Assembly: GCF_000178855.1 (NCBI RefSeq)
Contig: NZ_ADVG01000001.1
Location: 2,579,481 to 2,643,480 of the forward strand
DNA from: Ktedonobacter racemifer DSM 44963
Lineage (GTDB): Bacteria; Chloroflexota; Ktedonobacteria; Ktedonobacterales; Ktedonobacteraceae
Reading direction: 5' to 3'
Length of the DNA stretch: 64,000 nucleotides
Position numbers and translations under genes: made by a program. Under the pieces are notes generated by a model. The model was not told the origin of the DNA and ran no database searches. It saw nothing but the letters and a program-made list of their open reading frames with translations. Below, piece after piece: positions 44,376 through 53,373 of the stretch. Positions within the stretch are counted from its first letter, which is position 1; each line of letters begins with the position of its first letter.

Positions 44376-45840
44376 ACCTCTGGGAGGGCAGCAGCTGATC
44401 GTAGGGCTGCAAATTGACCGGTACGGTCGTTACCTGGCGGACCTCGATGGGACGGACCAGATCGCGCACTGCCTCCGCTGTCGGCACCGTCTTGGCTTCT
44501 TCTAGCAACAGCAGCGCGGTTTCCACCTCGGCCTCTGAAAGGGTAGCTGCCAGATGGAGCACGCGCACATATTCCCGATCGGCACGCGCAGGTAGATCAC
44601 TCCTGAGCCGATCGTAGGCCCGGCGAAAGGCCAGGGTCGGATAGAGATCGTCACGATAGCGATAGGCAGCAAAAGCCCCCGGTTTGCGCACCAATGACCA
44701 GATGATATGGCGATAGTTAATCACGTGCTGCGCGCGTCCGTGCAGGCGAGGCAAGGTCACCACGTGTTTGGAGCCAAGATAGCCCTCCAGGTGTTCGGCA
44801 CGAACCCGTATCAGCAGCGTTGCTCCAATCAGGCGGGAGGGCACGGAATACATATTGCCTTGCACCACGATGGTGCTGAAGCGGCTCACGCTCACGCGGA
44901 CCTCGCGGCAGGGAGCTAACGGCTGCGCTGGTAAAGGGCGCAATGCCTGCTGCTCCTGGGCATACCGTCCGGCGCGGGTCTGGTTGCGATAGCGCGCCAG
45001 ATCCTGGAGGAAACGCTCATAGCTGGCACGATCAGGAAAATCTCTGCTTCCCCGCACCCGGAGTGCTTGGTCTAGCGCCTGTTGAAAGCGGTAATGCGAT
45101 TGTTCGACATCTCCGTTCTCGTGAGCGACCCCTGCGTTGTTTGTCGTCGGCGTCATCGCGTAGTGCTGCATGAGCGCCTCATAGCGCTGCGTCCAATCTT
45201 CGCGCCCTGCCTTGTCCAGGCGACGTACTGCTGCGCTGAGATGATCGGTGCGATGCTGGGCTGGGACTCCGCCAAACTGCCACAACGCTCGCTCCAGGCC
45301 TTCAGCCAGCGCCTCAAACGTTTCTGCGAAGCAAATGCTGATAGCTTCGACGTTGGAATACGTGAGCACGCAATGATAGAGGAGATGAGGAAATGCTTCC
45401 CCAGCGATGGTGACGTTGAACTCCTCCATGTGGGTAAAATCGGACTGCGCACCTTCCCCAGGGGTATGCACTTGCTCAAAATAGACCTCTTTGTCCGGTC
45501 CCTGCGTCGCTTTCCAGGTCGCAATATGCCGCTGCAGGGTGCGTACCTGCGTCGGGCGATATTTGCTCGGATGCCGTGCACACAACAAAGCAAACAAGGT
45601 TGCCCCTTGCAGTGCTGGATCGCGTTGTAACTGTTCCACCACCCAGAGCCAATCTTCCTCAAAAGGGTTCTCACGTGTTCTCCAGATTCGGGGACGTTTG
45701 AGCTGGCTGGGCAATTTCCCGGCTCGTTCATACCGACGGGCAGTGCGTTCACTCATGCCTGCCCGTGCCGCAGCTACTTGCTGTGTAGTACCTTTGTGTC
45801 TTTCCCGCATATACAACATAACCTCCGCGTCTTTCTTCAT
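44362..45840 (-). CDS. istA: IS21 transposase IstA
   Basis: ATG 45840 (MKKDAEVMLYMRERHKG) is preferred, with AGGAG seven bases upstream; the frame is open to 45903. The 492-residue protein has an N-terminal helix-turn-helix (QQVAAARAGMSERTARRYER) and an integrase-type core: QSDFTHMEEF (Asp), AQHRTDHLSAAV (Asp region) and GVAHENGDVEQSHYRF (Glu). The C-terminal beta domain follows (YSVPSRLIGATLLIRVRAEH). It appears intact, so the element may still be mobile. Confidence 0.93.
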   Translation of the reverse strand: MKKDAEVMLYMRERHKGTTQQVAAARAGMSERTARRYERAGKLPSQLKRPRIWRTRENPFEEDWLWVVEQLQRDPALQGATLFALLCARHPSKYRPTQVRTLQRHIATWKATQGPDKEVYFEQVHTPGEGAQSDFTHMEEFNVTIAGEAFPHLLYHCVLTYSNVEAISICFAETFEALAEGLERALWQFGGVPAQHRTDHLSAAVRRLDKAGREDWTQRYEALMQHYAMTPTTNNAGVAHENGDVEQSHYRFQQALDQALRVRGSRDFPDRASYERFLQDLARYRNQTRAGRYAQEQQALRPLPAQPLAPCREVRVSVSRFSTIVVQGNMYSVPSRLIGATLLIRVRAEHLEGYLGSKHVVTLPRLHGRAQHVINYRHIIWSLVRKPGAFAAYRYRDDLYPTLAFRRAYDRLRSDLPARADREYVRVLHLAATLSEAEVETALLLLEEAKTVPTAEAVRDLVRPIEVRQVTTVPVNLQPYDQLLPSQRCAHA

Positions 45841-48800
45841 GACACTCTCCTCATTGCTTGATATGAGTGTCATTCTAGGCCATCTTGCGGATTTCTGCCT
45901 CAAGGTGGCCGGACTTTCTCATTGTCGCCATCGGACGCGGTAATTATCTCTCAACATCTACTCCAGAGGTTCCAATCCCTCAAGCGGGAGCTGACCTCTT
46001 CAGACCAGAAGTACGTAAGTATGCAGACGAAAATATTAAAGTTCCAATCCCTCAAGCGGGAGCTGACCTCTTCAGACTGTATGGATTTTACAGGAGTAGT
46101 GAAACGGTTAACTAGTTCCAATCCCTCAAGCGGGAGCTGACCTCTTCAGACGGTGCTATCCCATGGCTGTGGGTTTATCCCCTATGGCGTTCCAATCCCT
46201 CAAGCGGGAGCTGACCTCTTCAGACCTTGAGCAAGAAGTTGTGTTATCAGAATATGAGCAACGTTCCAATCCCTCAAGCGGGAGCTGACCTCTTCAGACT
46301 TAATACTAGTCCTATTTCTTCTAGGTACGAATGCAGTGTTCCAATCCCTCAAGCGGGAGCTGACCTCTTCAGACTACGAGAAGTTCCCTACCCCCGTAAT
46401 GGTCAGGACAGTTCCAATCCCTCAAGCGGGAGCTGACCTCTTCAGACGTCACGGCTGATCTACAAGTTAATGCAAGTCAATCGGTTCCAATCCCTCAAGC
46501 GGGAGCTGACCTCTTCAGACCTAGTGGTGTGTATTGGTATCGCACGAATGAAGTTGAGTTCCAATCCCTCAAGCGGGAGCTGACCTCTTCAGACGAAAGT
46601 GAACCTTTCACGTTTGGTGCACCAAGCTTGGTTCCAATCCCTCAAGCGGGAGCTGACCTCTTCAGACCAGAAAAAAGTGGAGGCTCCGGGGGAGGAGCTC
46701 CCACGTTCCAATCCCTCAAGCGGGAGCTGACCTCTTCAGACAATGCGCGAATTGTTTCATTGCACAATGTAGACACCAGTTCCAATCCCTCAAGCGGGAG
46801 CTGACCTCTTCAGACGAAGCCATATCTGGCCTTCTGTGCTAGCACCACACCGTTCCAATCCCTCAAGCGGGAGCTGACCTCTTCAGACCTAGGCAAACAA
46901 ATATAGGGAATACCGTGTCAACATGTTCCAATCCCTCAAGCGGGAGCTGACCTCTTCAGACCTAATTTCTTCACTCCAAGAAACAAGAATAGGAGCGGGT
47001 TCCAATCCCTCAAGCGGGAGCTGACCTCTTCAGACATTAAGTGTCGATCCGGCCGCGTCCATTTGTTCCTTGTTCCAATCCCTCAAGCGGGAGCTGACCT
47101 CTTCAGACCCAGTCGTCGGGAAAGTGCCAACTGATATCAAAAAGTTCCAATCCCTCAAGCGGGAGCTGACCTCTTCAGACGCCCCAGTACATCCTGTACC
47201 GCCCCACCAGTCGGCCAGTTCCAATCCCTCAAGCGGGAGCTGACCTCTTCAGACACAAGGGCGGCGAGTGGCACTTCTACATTGACCGCGTTCCAATCCC
47301 TCAAGCGGGAGCTGACCTCTTCAGACTGGACGGGCTCGCATATCGTCCGGCCTGGAGAGACGTGTTCCAATCCCTCAAGCGGGAGCTGACCTCTTCAGAC
47401 TTAAAGATGCTTCGCGCGCTTCTTGACGACGAAAAGTTCCAATCCCTCAAGCGGGAGCTGACCTCTTCAGACATGGCGAGTGTCTACACATGGACATCCA
47501 CGCCATCAAAGTTCCAATCCCTCAAGCGGGAGCTGACCTCTTCAGACTGGGATTGTCTGAGAGGATATAGAGGGCATCCATGTAGTTCCAATCCCTCAAG
47601 CGGGAGCTGACCTCTTCAGACTCAGGAAACCAACTTTGTTACGATAGACCTGTCCAGGTTCCAATCCCTCAAGCGGGAGCTGACCTCTTCAGACTATGCC
47701 TGCTGGTATTCAACCAACACCTAGTGACTGTTCCAATCCCTCAAGCGGGAGCTGACCTCTTCAGACATCATCGACAGTCAGTACAACGCCAAAGATACAC
47801 CGTTCCAATCCCTCAAGCGGGAGCTGACCTCTTCAGACATGATCTCAGGCAGTGCCTCAAGAATTATTTTAGGGTTCCAATCCCTCAAGCGGGAGCTGAC
47901 CTCTTCAGACGACGAATGGATGGGCACCGTAGGTGCCACCAAGCTGTTCCAATCCCTCAAGCGGGAGCTGACCTCTTCAGACACCATCTTTTTGCTAGCC
48001 TTGGCTCTCACTACTTCTAGTTCCAATCCCTCAAGCGGGAGCTGACCTCTTCAGACGGTCGAGGATCACGGTATTCTCTAGCACAGACACACAGTTCCAA
48101 TCCCTCAAGCGGGAGCTGACCTCTTCAGACTCATTCATCCATTTACACGCTCTCTAGCGATCTGGTTGTTCCAATCCCTCAAGCGGGAGCTGACCTCTTC
48201 AGACCATATGTAAGCGCGCCGGAGCCTTCCAGATCGAATGAGTTCCAATCCCTCAAGCGGGAGCTGACCTCTTCAGACGTCTAACGGCACGACCGGCACA
48301 CCTGCCACCGCAATGTTCCAATCCCTCAAGCGGGAGCTGACCTCTTCAGACTTGACACGGCTGACAGCCTCCTGAACACTCCTAACGGGTTCCAATCCCT
48401 CAAGCGGGAGCTGACCTCTTCAGACCGAGTCATCCCCTACGTTAGCGAATATCATGTGTTTGGTTCCAATCCCTCAAGCGGGAGCTGACCTCTTCAGACC
48501 GCGAAATGAAGCACGCCGAAAAGCATAATCAGCAAGTTCCAATCCCTCAAGCGGGAGCTGACCTCTTCAGACGACATAGCGTACAATTCTAGCTTGCAAT
48601 AGGGAATGTTCCAATCCCTCAAGCGGGAGCTGACCTCTTCAGACGCCTATCTGTGGGGGCATGTGCTCACAGGATGCGAGTTCCAATCCCTCAAGCGGGA
48701 GCTGACCTCTTCAGACATAAGGTGCGGGCGTGGATGCCGCTCCTTAACGCATTGTTCCAATCCCTCAAGCGGGAGCTGACCTCTTCAGACAAATATTGTT

Positions 48801-49592
48801 GCATCCAGCGCTCCAGCATATTCGCTGTTCCAATCCCTCAAGCGGGAGCTGACCTCTTCAGACAAATATTGTTGCATCCAGCGCTCCAGCATATTCGCTG
48901 TTCCAATCCCTCAAGCGGGAGCTGACCTCTTCAGACGGCATACGCCCGCCCGTCTGCTAACTAACCAGCATTGTTCCAATCCCTCAAGCGGGAGCTGACC
49001 TCTTCAGACAGTGGATAGTGCCATCAGCTTTTACTGTCTGTATTGTTCCAATCCCTCAAGCGGGAGCTGACCTCTTCAGACCGGTCTCCTATGGAACGTC
49101 GCACAAAATAGCGGTCTGTTCCAATCCCTCAAGCGGGAGCTGACCTCTTCAGACGAGAGCCACCCCGGCGGTTTACTTGACGGCTTTGATAGTTCCAATC
49201 CCTCAAGCGGGAGCTGACCTCTTCAGACGCGATCCCTATAGCGGTGTAGGGATAGAGTGTCATGGTTCCAATCCCTCAAGCGGGAGCTGACCTCTTCAGA
49301 CATATAGCACCAGGATCGCGCGCGAGGTGTCCTGGCCCGTTCCAATCCCTCAAGCGGGAGCTGACCTCTTCAGACCAGCCTTTCTTGTTCAGTATCTCCA
49401 GTTTCGATGCCGTTCCAATCCCTCAAGCGGGAGCTGACCTCTTCAGACGCTCGCGCCAGTTGGCACCATACGAGAATCGAAGAGTTCCAATCCCTCAAGC
49501 GGGAGCTGACCTCTTCAGACCCTATAGGGGAGGCCAAGCAAGTGGCGGGGGAGCGGTTCCAATCCCTCAAGCGGGAGCTGACCTCTTCAGAC

Positions 49593-49780
49593 TGCCGGGG
49601 TTCCCGCGTGGCCTGAGAGGCTGGATCGCGATGCCGTTTGCGGGAACCTCCTTTTTTGGCGCGTTTTTGGAGGCAAATTTCGAGTGTTTTTTGGTTAAAA
49701 AGGTGCTCAGATGGCTTCTAGAGCGCCGCGGAAACCTGAGCTCAGGACCTCGGGCGCAGGTGGTTCCCGCGCGATGTGTC
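49593..49780 (-). promoter_or_regulatory. leader of CRISPR array 2
   Basis: It aligns with the array 1 leader. GGTTCCCGCG-type elements lie at 49599, 49639 (inverted), 49727 (inverted) and 49762, with the same 40/88/35 spacing as in leader 1. The CCTGAGCTCAGG palindrome is at 49735-49746. Similarity ends at about 49780. Confidence 0.85.
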
Positions 49781-49783
49781 TTC

Positions 49784-50119
49784 GTGTTCCAGAAGGCGTG
49801 GGAAATACATTACATTACTCTGCTCATCGTAGTATATCTTGCCTGGATTCTATTCGCAAGCTGTATTTTCGTTCATGTGAGAAATGGCTTGTTTTTGCGG
49901 ATGCTGATTGCATCCTGGCTGCTAATGGCATGTCAATCAATTGTTCTTTTTTATCTTCTCGCATTATCAACACTATGTCGAGACAAAAATACTAATAGCC
50001 TTTTAAGCCTAATACATAGAAATTTGTCTTTGTTATATTGTATCGTTGTTATACGCCAGGTGAAAGCAGAAAAGGAAGTACGCCGCCTACAGGATGAAGG
50101 GGACATTGTGATGCGATAA
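49784..50119 (+). CDS. possible small membrane protein (uncertain)
   Basis: A GTG-started frame of 111 residues begins where leader 2 ends. It encodes two to three hydrophobic stretches (YITLLIVVYLAWILFASCIF; LRMLIASWLLMACQSIVLFY) and a charged C-terminal tail (VKAEKEVRRLQDEGD). Small membrane proteins occur as cyclic-oligoadenylate effectors in type III loci, which is why it is worth listing. Against it: no ribosome site is visible and its last 70 bases overlap the 3' end of the convergent AAA-Csx3 gene. No homology is recognised. Confidence 0.3.
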   Translation: MFQKAWEIHYITLLIVVYLAWILFASCIFVHVRNGLFLRMLIASWLLMACQSIVLFYLLALSTLCRDKNTNSLLSLIHRNLSLLYCIVVIRQVKAEKEVRRLQDEGDIVMR

Positions 50120-51251
50120 TAATTGCGCCTTGAATCTGGGGATAGTGATAGGCTATCCAGGATACCCTGGGCGCATAGAATCGAACCAGAGCTGTGAGAA
50201 GCCAGGATGGCATTTTCCCATTAAGCACAAGCCCTTTATGGCATGTCACTAATGGAAATGCTAACAAATTTGTTGTGTCGTATTCCAGATGGTGTTTCTC
50301 AATCTTTATAGTTAGCTGTACGTATTCTTCCCCCTCTCTGGTGTCTATACACATTTCTTCATTATTAGGAACACCTATGTGGATAGGAGGCGATACCATC
50401 CACCCCATGGAGGTTTCACTCTGCTGGTTGGGGTCACGCGGATTGAACTGATAAAACGCTTGCGTACCAGTATGCGCAGCCAGGGCACCATACAGCCAGT
50501 GAGGACCATGTCCGTAGACTGAGAGGGGACAATTGGCAGGGACATATTCTAGCAAGCCTCTAAGCATAGAAGGGTCCCAGCGTGTAGCTGCTGGTGCGAT
50601 GGTTTGAAGAAGTTGCTTGACTTCGAGAACAAATTCCGTAGGTGCTTGCTCTAAGTAGATGCGCTCCAGCTCTGCTAAAGAGTATGAGCTAAAAAGGCTC
50701 GCAATTCGGTCAACAAGGAGGGTAAAGAGGTCTCCATTGACAGTTTCGTGTCGACGTAGCCCAGCTAAGGTTCCTAAAATGATTGGCTCAGATTGGGAAA
50801 TGGATGAGGTACCATTACGTGCTGAATCAATCTGAGCAAGAGGTATAAGGCCGCAGCGATCTACTACGTTTAACCAGAATGCCTTGCTTGTCTGGTCTTG
50901 CTCTTGAAACAAAAGAATGGCATGAGTGCACTCTTGAAAAATTTGAAGTTGCTGTTCCAGTGGGCGCCCGCCTGCATCAATAAGCATGGGAAGCAAACGG
51001 CGTGGAAGATCCTGGCAGATGCGTTCAGTAAATTCATCACTCCATGCGCCTTTGCTGCGTATACGCTGGACAACTTCCGGCGTGGCCTCTTGCGACCAGT
51101 TACCCTCTCCATCTGGACAAGCACGAATAGTATGATGGGCAATACCACGTTGACGTAAAGCCTCGGCAAGGCTGTAAAGTAGGACGGTTTTGCCCATGTG
51201 GGGGGGACCACCAATGATAATGGCTGGCAATGTATTCGTCGTATTCGTCAA
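50049..51251 (-). CDS. csx3: AAA ATPase fused to two Csx3-like (ring nuclease) modules
   Basis: A 400-residue fusion. The N-terminus is a P-loop NTPase with Walker A IIIGGPPHMGKT (G14-T22) and PRRLLPMLIDAGGRP as a likely Walker B region. The C-terminal part (about 308-400) is a Csx3 domain, recognised by TCHKGLVLNGKMPSWLLTAL and the following SWIAYHYPQIQGAIIIASQ. A second Csx3-like core lies at about 232-275 (PLSVYGHGPHWLYGALAAHT). Csx3 (Crn3) degrades cyclic tetra-adenylate, switching off type III signalling; AAA-Csx3 fusions are known from cyanobacteria. The gene is divergent from the CARF-HTH gene with about 50 bases between starts. The function of the ATPase part is not established. Confidence 0.8.
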   Translation of the reverse strand: MTNTTNTLPAIIIGGPPHMGKTVLLYSLAEALRQRGIAHHTIRACPDGEGNWSQEATPEVVQRIRSKGAWSDEFTERICQDLPRRLLPMLIDAGGRPLEQQLQIFQECTHAILLFQEQDQTSKAFWLNVVDRCGLIPLAQIDSARNGTSSISQSEPIILGTLAGLRRHETVNGDLFTLLVDRIASLFSSYSLAELERIYLEQAPTEFVLEVKQLLQTIAPAATRWDPSMLRGLLEYVPANCPLSVYGHGPHWLYGALAAHTGTQAFYQFNPRDPNQQSETSMGWMVSPPIHIGVPNNEEMCIDTREGEEYVQLTIKIEKHHLEYDTTNLLAFPLVTCHKGLVLNGKMPSWLLTALVRFYAPRVSWIAYHYPQIQGAIIIASQCPLHPVGGVLPFLLSPGV

Positions 51252-51302
51252 TTTATGCTCCTTATTTTCACTCTTTGAGCAAAACCTTTGGAAAGGGAAG
51301 AC
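51252..51302. promoter_or_regulatory. short divergent promoter region
   Basis: Only 51 bases separate the start of the AAA-Csx3 gene (minus) from that of the CARF-HTH gene (plus). Both promoters must overlap here or lie in the opposite coding region. GAAAGGGAAG serves as the plus-strand ribosome site. Confidence 0.5.
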
Positions 51303-52205
51303 ATGTCAGAATTGGATAATCCACATACACTTCTGGCGACACTTGGAGGTCAGCCCCAGGTTGTGACATTTACGCTCGATCTTCTTTTGCAACGCGGCAT
51401 CCCCATTCAAGAGGTTATTGTGGTTCATCCTACTTCTTACGCTGGCCTGCAACACTCTATCACCTGCCTGAGTGCTGAGTTCCCTGGTGATCGCTATAGA
51501 GCGACAGGCCAGGTTATTCACCTGCGTCGACACGTCCTGACCCACTATAAACACCCCATTGATGATATTGTTGATGAGCAAACGGCCTATGGGGCACTCA
51601 ACAGTATGGACGAATTGATACGAAGCCTGAAACAAAAAAGACATACAGTCCACTTCTCTATCACAGGCGGTCGGCGTTTGATGGGCTTTCTCTCTTTCTC
51701 GGCCGCTTTGCTCAACTTTGGTCCCTCAGATCGGCTCTGGCACTTGCACACGCCTGAAGCTGTGCAACAACGTGTCAGGAATGGAGTCATCATGCATGCG
51801 AGTCCTGGGGATGACATTCGTCTGATCGAGGTACCATTCGCACGGCTGGCACAGCCCATCCTCTCTCGTCTTCTCAGCTCAGACCCCACCGACACCCAAA
51901 CGATCATGAACAAGCACTATGAGCGTGAAAGCATCGAACGCCATCAGCATTGCCAGGAGGTTATTGAGCGTCTTACGCCAACCCAATGCAATGTCTTGCG
52001 AGCAATTGCGCTGGGTGCACATCCGCAACAGGTCGCGCATATGCTAGAACGCAGCATTGATACCATCGGTAGCCATATCAACGTTGTGTTACGCGAATGC
52101 CGCAATGCCTGGGATATGCCTGAGAAGGCCCGTCTCGATTATCACTTTTTGCAAGCAGCCTTCGCTGATTATTTTGTTCACGATGAAAAGAGTGTACACC
52201 ATTGA
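51303..52205 (+). CDS. Csx14/NE0113-like CARF protein with C-terminal LuxR-type HTH
   Basis: ATG 51303 (MSELDNPHTLLATLGGQP) follows GAAAGGGAAG. Residues 1 to about 200 resemble the NE0113/Csx14 branch of CARF proteins: LLATLGGQPQVVTFTLDLLL at the start and HFSITGGRRLMGFLSFSAAL in the nucleotide-binding region. Residues 223-270 (LTPTQCNVLRAIALGAHPQQ, then VAHMLERSIDTIGSHINVVL) form a LuxR/GerE-type helix-turn-helix. The fusion suggests a transcription factor controlled by cyclic oligoadenylate. Its likely targets are the divergent csx3 gene and the cmr operon that starts 118 bases downstream, where an 18-bp palindrome lies. Ring-nuclease activity is also possible. Confidence 0.75.
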   Translation: MSELDNPHTLLATLGGQPQVVTFTLDLLLQRGIPIQEVIVVHPTSYAGLQHSITCLSAEFPGDRYRATGQVIHLRRHVLTHYKHPIDDIVDEQTAYGALNSMDELIRSLKQKRHTVHFSITGGRRLMGFLSFSAALLNFGPSDRLWHLHTPEAVQQRVRNGVIMHASPGDDIRLIEVPFARLAQPILSRLLSSDPTDTQTIMNKHYERESIERHQHCQEVIERLTPTQCNVLRAIALGAHPQQVAHMLERSIDTIGSHINVVLRECRNAWDMPEKARLDYHFLQAAFADYFVHDEKSVHH

Positions 52206-52228
52206 TACGAGCAAGAAATCAAGGACAA

Positions 52229-52246
52229 CCTTGAAAATTTTCAAGG
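52229..52246. promoter_or_regulatory. 18-bp perfect palindrome upstream of cmr1
   Basis: CCTTGAAAATTTTCAAGG is a perfect palindrome in the 118-base gap between the CARF-HTH gene and cmr1. Its size and symmetry suit a dimeric HTH protein. TTGAAA inside it could double as a -35 box, but a matching -10 box is not clear. Confidence 0.6.
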
Positions 52247-52323
52247 CTAGTCTGGAGGTGCTGAGCACGCAAAACGACTACAATTTCTGTGTAGAACGAT
52301 ATATACATTGAAAAGGGCATGTG

Positions 52324-53373
52324 ATGCGACAAGAGGTACACTTTCACCTGCAAACCATTACTCCACTCTTTATGGCTGGCGCAGACCAGCATAATGTGGA
52401 GATACGCGCCCCCTCTTTTCGTGGTGTGATGCGCTACTGGCTGCGAGCGGCGGCAGGAGGCGTAATGGGGACAAATGCTGATGACTTAAAAAACGTGTCC
52501 GAGGTTGAGAAAAAAGTTTTTGGTACAACCAGTGAAGCATCTGCCCTGATTGTAAGGGCACGCTGTGATTTTGATGCCTCAACAGCTCCAATACTCAGCA
52601 GGGAGGGACGCAGTAGAGAAGATATCACTGGCAGAGACTATCTGATGTGGTCAGTGATACAAGGAAAACGTCCTTACATTCCTCCACAAACTCCGTTGCA
52701 AGTTTCACTTGCCGTCAGATCACAACAGAAAGAGAGCCAGATCGCTTTGCAGCGAGCCATTAGCTCTTTCTGGTTGTGCATTCATCTCGGTGGTATTGGC
52801 ACACGTTCTCGGCGTGGGGCAGGTAGCTTGTCAGTAATATCGACGCAAGGGAATGTTGGCGACTTTTCCTTTGCCGTGCCAACAGCGATTGAGGAACTAC
52901 CTGCTTATCTCAGTCATGGCATTCGCGCATCCAGTTCTTTGTATTCAGGTAACGAATCTACAGCACAACGGCACCCCAATTTTGATGTGCTTCGTTCTGG
53001 CGCCTGTTCAGTATGGCTAATTTCGAATAATGGCAGGCCGTGGCGGGATGCGAACACGGCCTTTCAAGCTTTGGGTAAGGGGTTGAGAGAATGCCGGACC
53101 GCCCTGGAGCTACCGGATCGTAAGATTTTTGGCATACCCGTTATGGGCATGAAATATCCAATTTCCGGTGCGGGTAGCAAATTGAAAAGATTAGCTTCTC
53201 CCTTACATCTGAGCTTATTAGAGCTACCCACCGCTAGCCGCCAATATGTCGGGGTTGCGACTTTATTCAAGACAAAATGGCCAGATATGAGCGACCAAGG
53301 TTATGCGCTTTATGCCCAGGTTGAAAAATTAATTGCGCAAAATTTTTCCTCAGCACAGAAAGTAGAGCTATGA
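52324..53373 (+). CDS. cmr1: type III-B RAMP protein Cmr1 (Cas7 group)
   Basis: A 349-residue Cmr1 that caps the 3' end of the crRNA complex. It opens with FHLQTITPLFMAGADQHNVE, then IRAPSFRGVMRYWLRAAAGG, the hallmark Cmr1 N-terminus. GGIGTRSRRGAGSLSV in the middle is the glycine-rich RAMP loop. ATG 52324 follows AAAAGGG; a GTG precedes it directly. Its stop overlaps the cas10 start in an ATGA. It is the first structural gene of the Cmr operon and lies downstream of an 18-bp palindrome. Confidence 0.93.
   Translation: MRQEVHFHLQTITPLFMAGADQHNVEIRAPSFRGVMRYWLRAAAGGVMGTNADDLKNVSEVEKKVFGTTSEASALIVRARCDFDASTAPILSREGRSREDITGRDYLMWSVIQGKRPYIPPQTPLQVSLAVRSQQKESQIALQRAISSFWLCIHLGGIGTRSRRGAGSLSVISTQGNVGDFSFAVPTAIEELPAYLSHGIRASSSLYSGNESTAQRHPNFDVLRSGACSVWLISNNGRPWRDANTAFQALGKGLRECRTALELPDRKIFGIPVMGMKYPISGAGSKLKRLASPLHLSLLELPTASRQYVGVATLFKTKWPDMSDQGYALYAQVEKLIAQNFSSAQKVEL

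Larger units (their letters stand above)
43455..45956 (-). mobile_element. IS21-family element inserted in a CRISPR spacer
   Basis: A 2502-bp element with ends TGTTGAAAG (left) and CTCTCAACA (right), carrying istA and istB. The 5-bp direct repeat TCTAC flanks it (43450-43454 and 45957-45961). Removing the element and one TCTAC restores a spacer of exactly 36 nt between two clean repeats, which fixes the boundaries. Confidence 0.92.
41468..49592 (-). CRISPR. CRISPR array 2, about 56 repeats, split by two insertion sequences
   Basis: The 37-bp repeats differ from array 1 by CTCAAGCGGG and GCTGACC in the middle but share both ends (GTTCCAATCCCTC, CTCTTCAGAC). From the left: a degenerate terminal repeat (41468-41504), a 50-nt spacer, a repeat split by an IS4-family element (41573-43105), four clean repeats, a spacer split by an IS21-family element (43455-45956), then about 50 repeats to 49592. 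The leader is at the right (49593-49780), so transcription is leftward toward the WYL gene. Two spacers are immediate duplicates (b near 43206 and 43279; another near 48791 and 48864). Confidence 0.97.
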
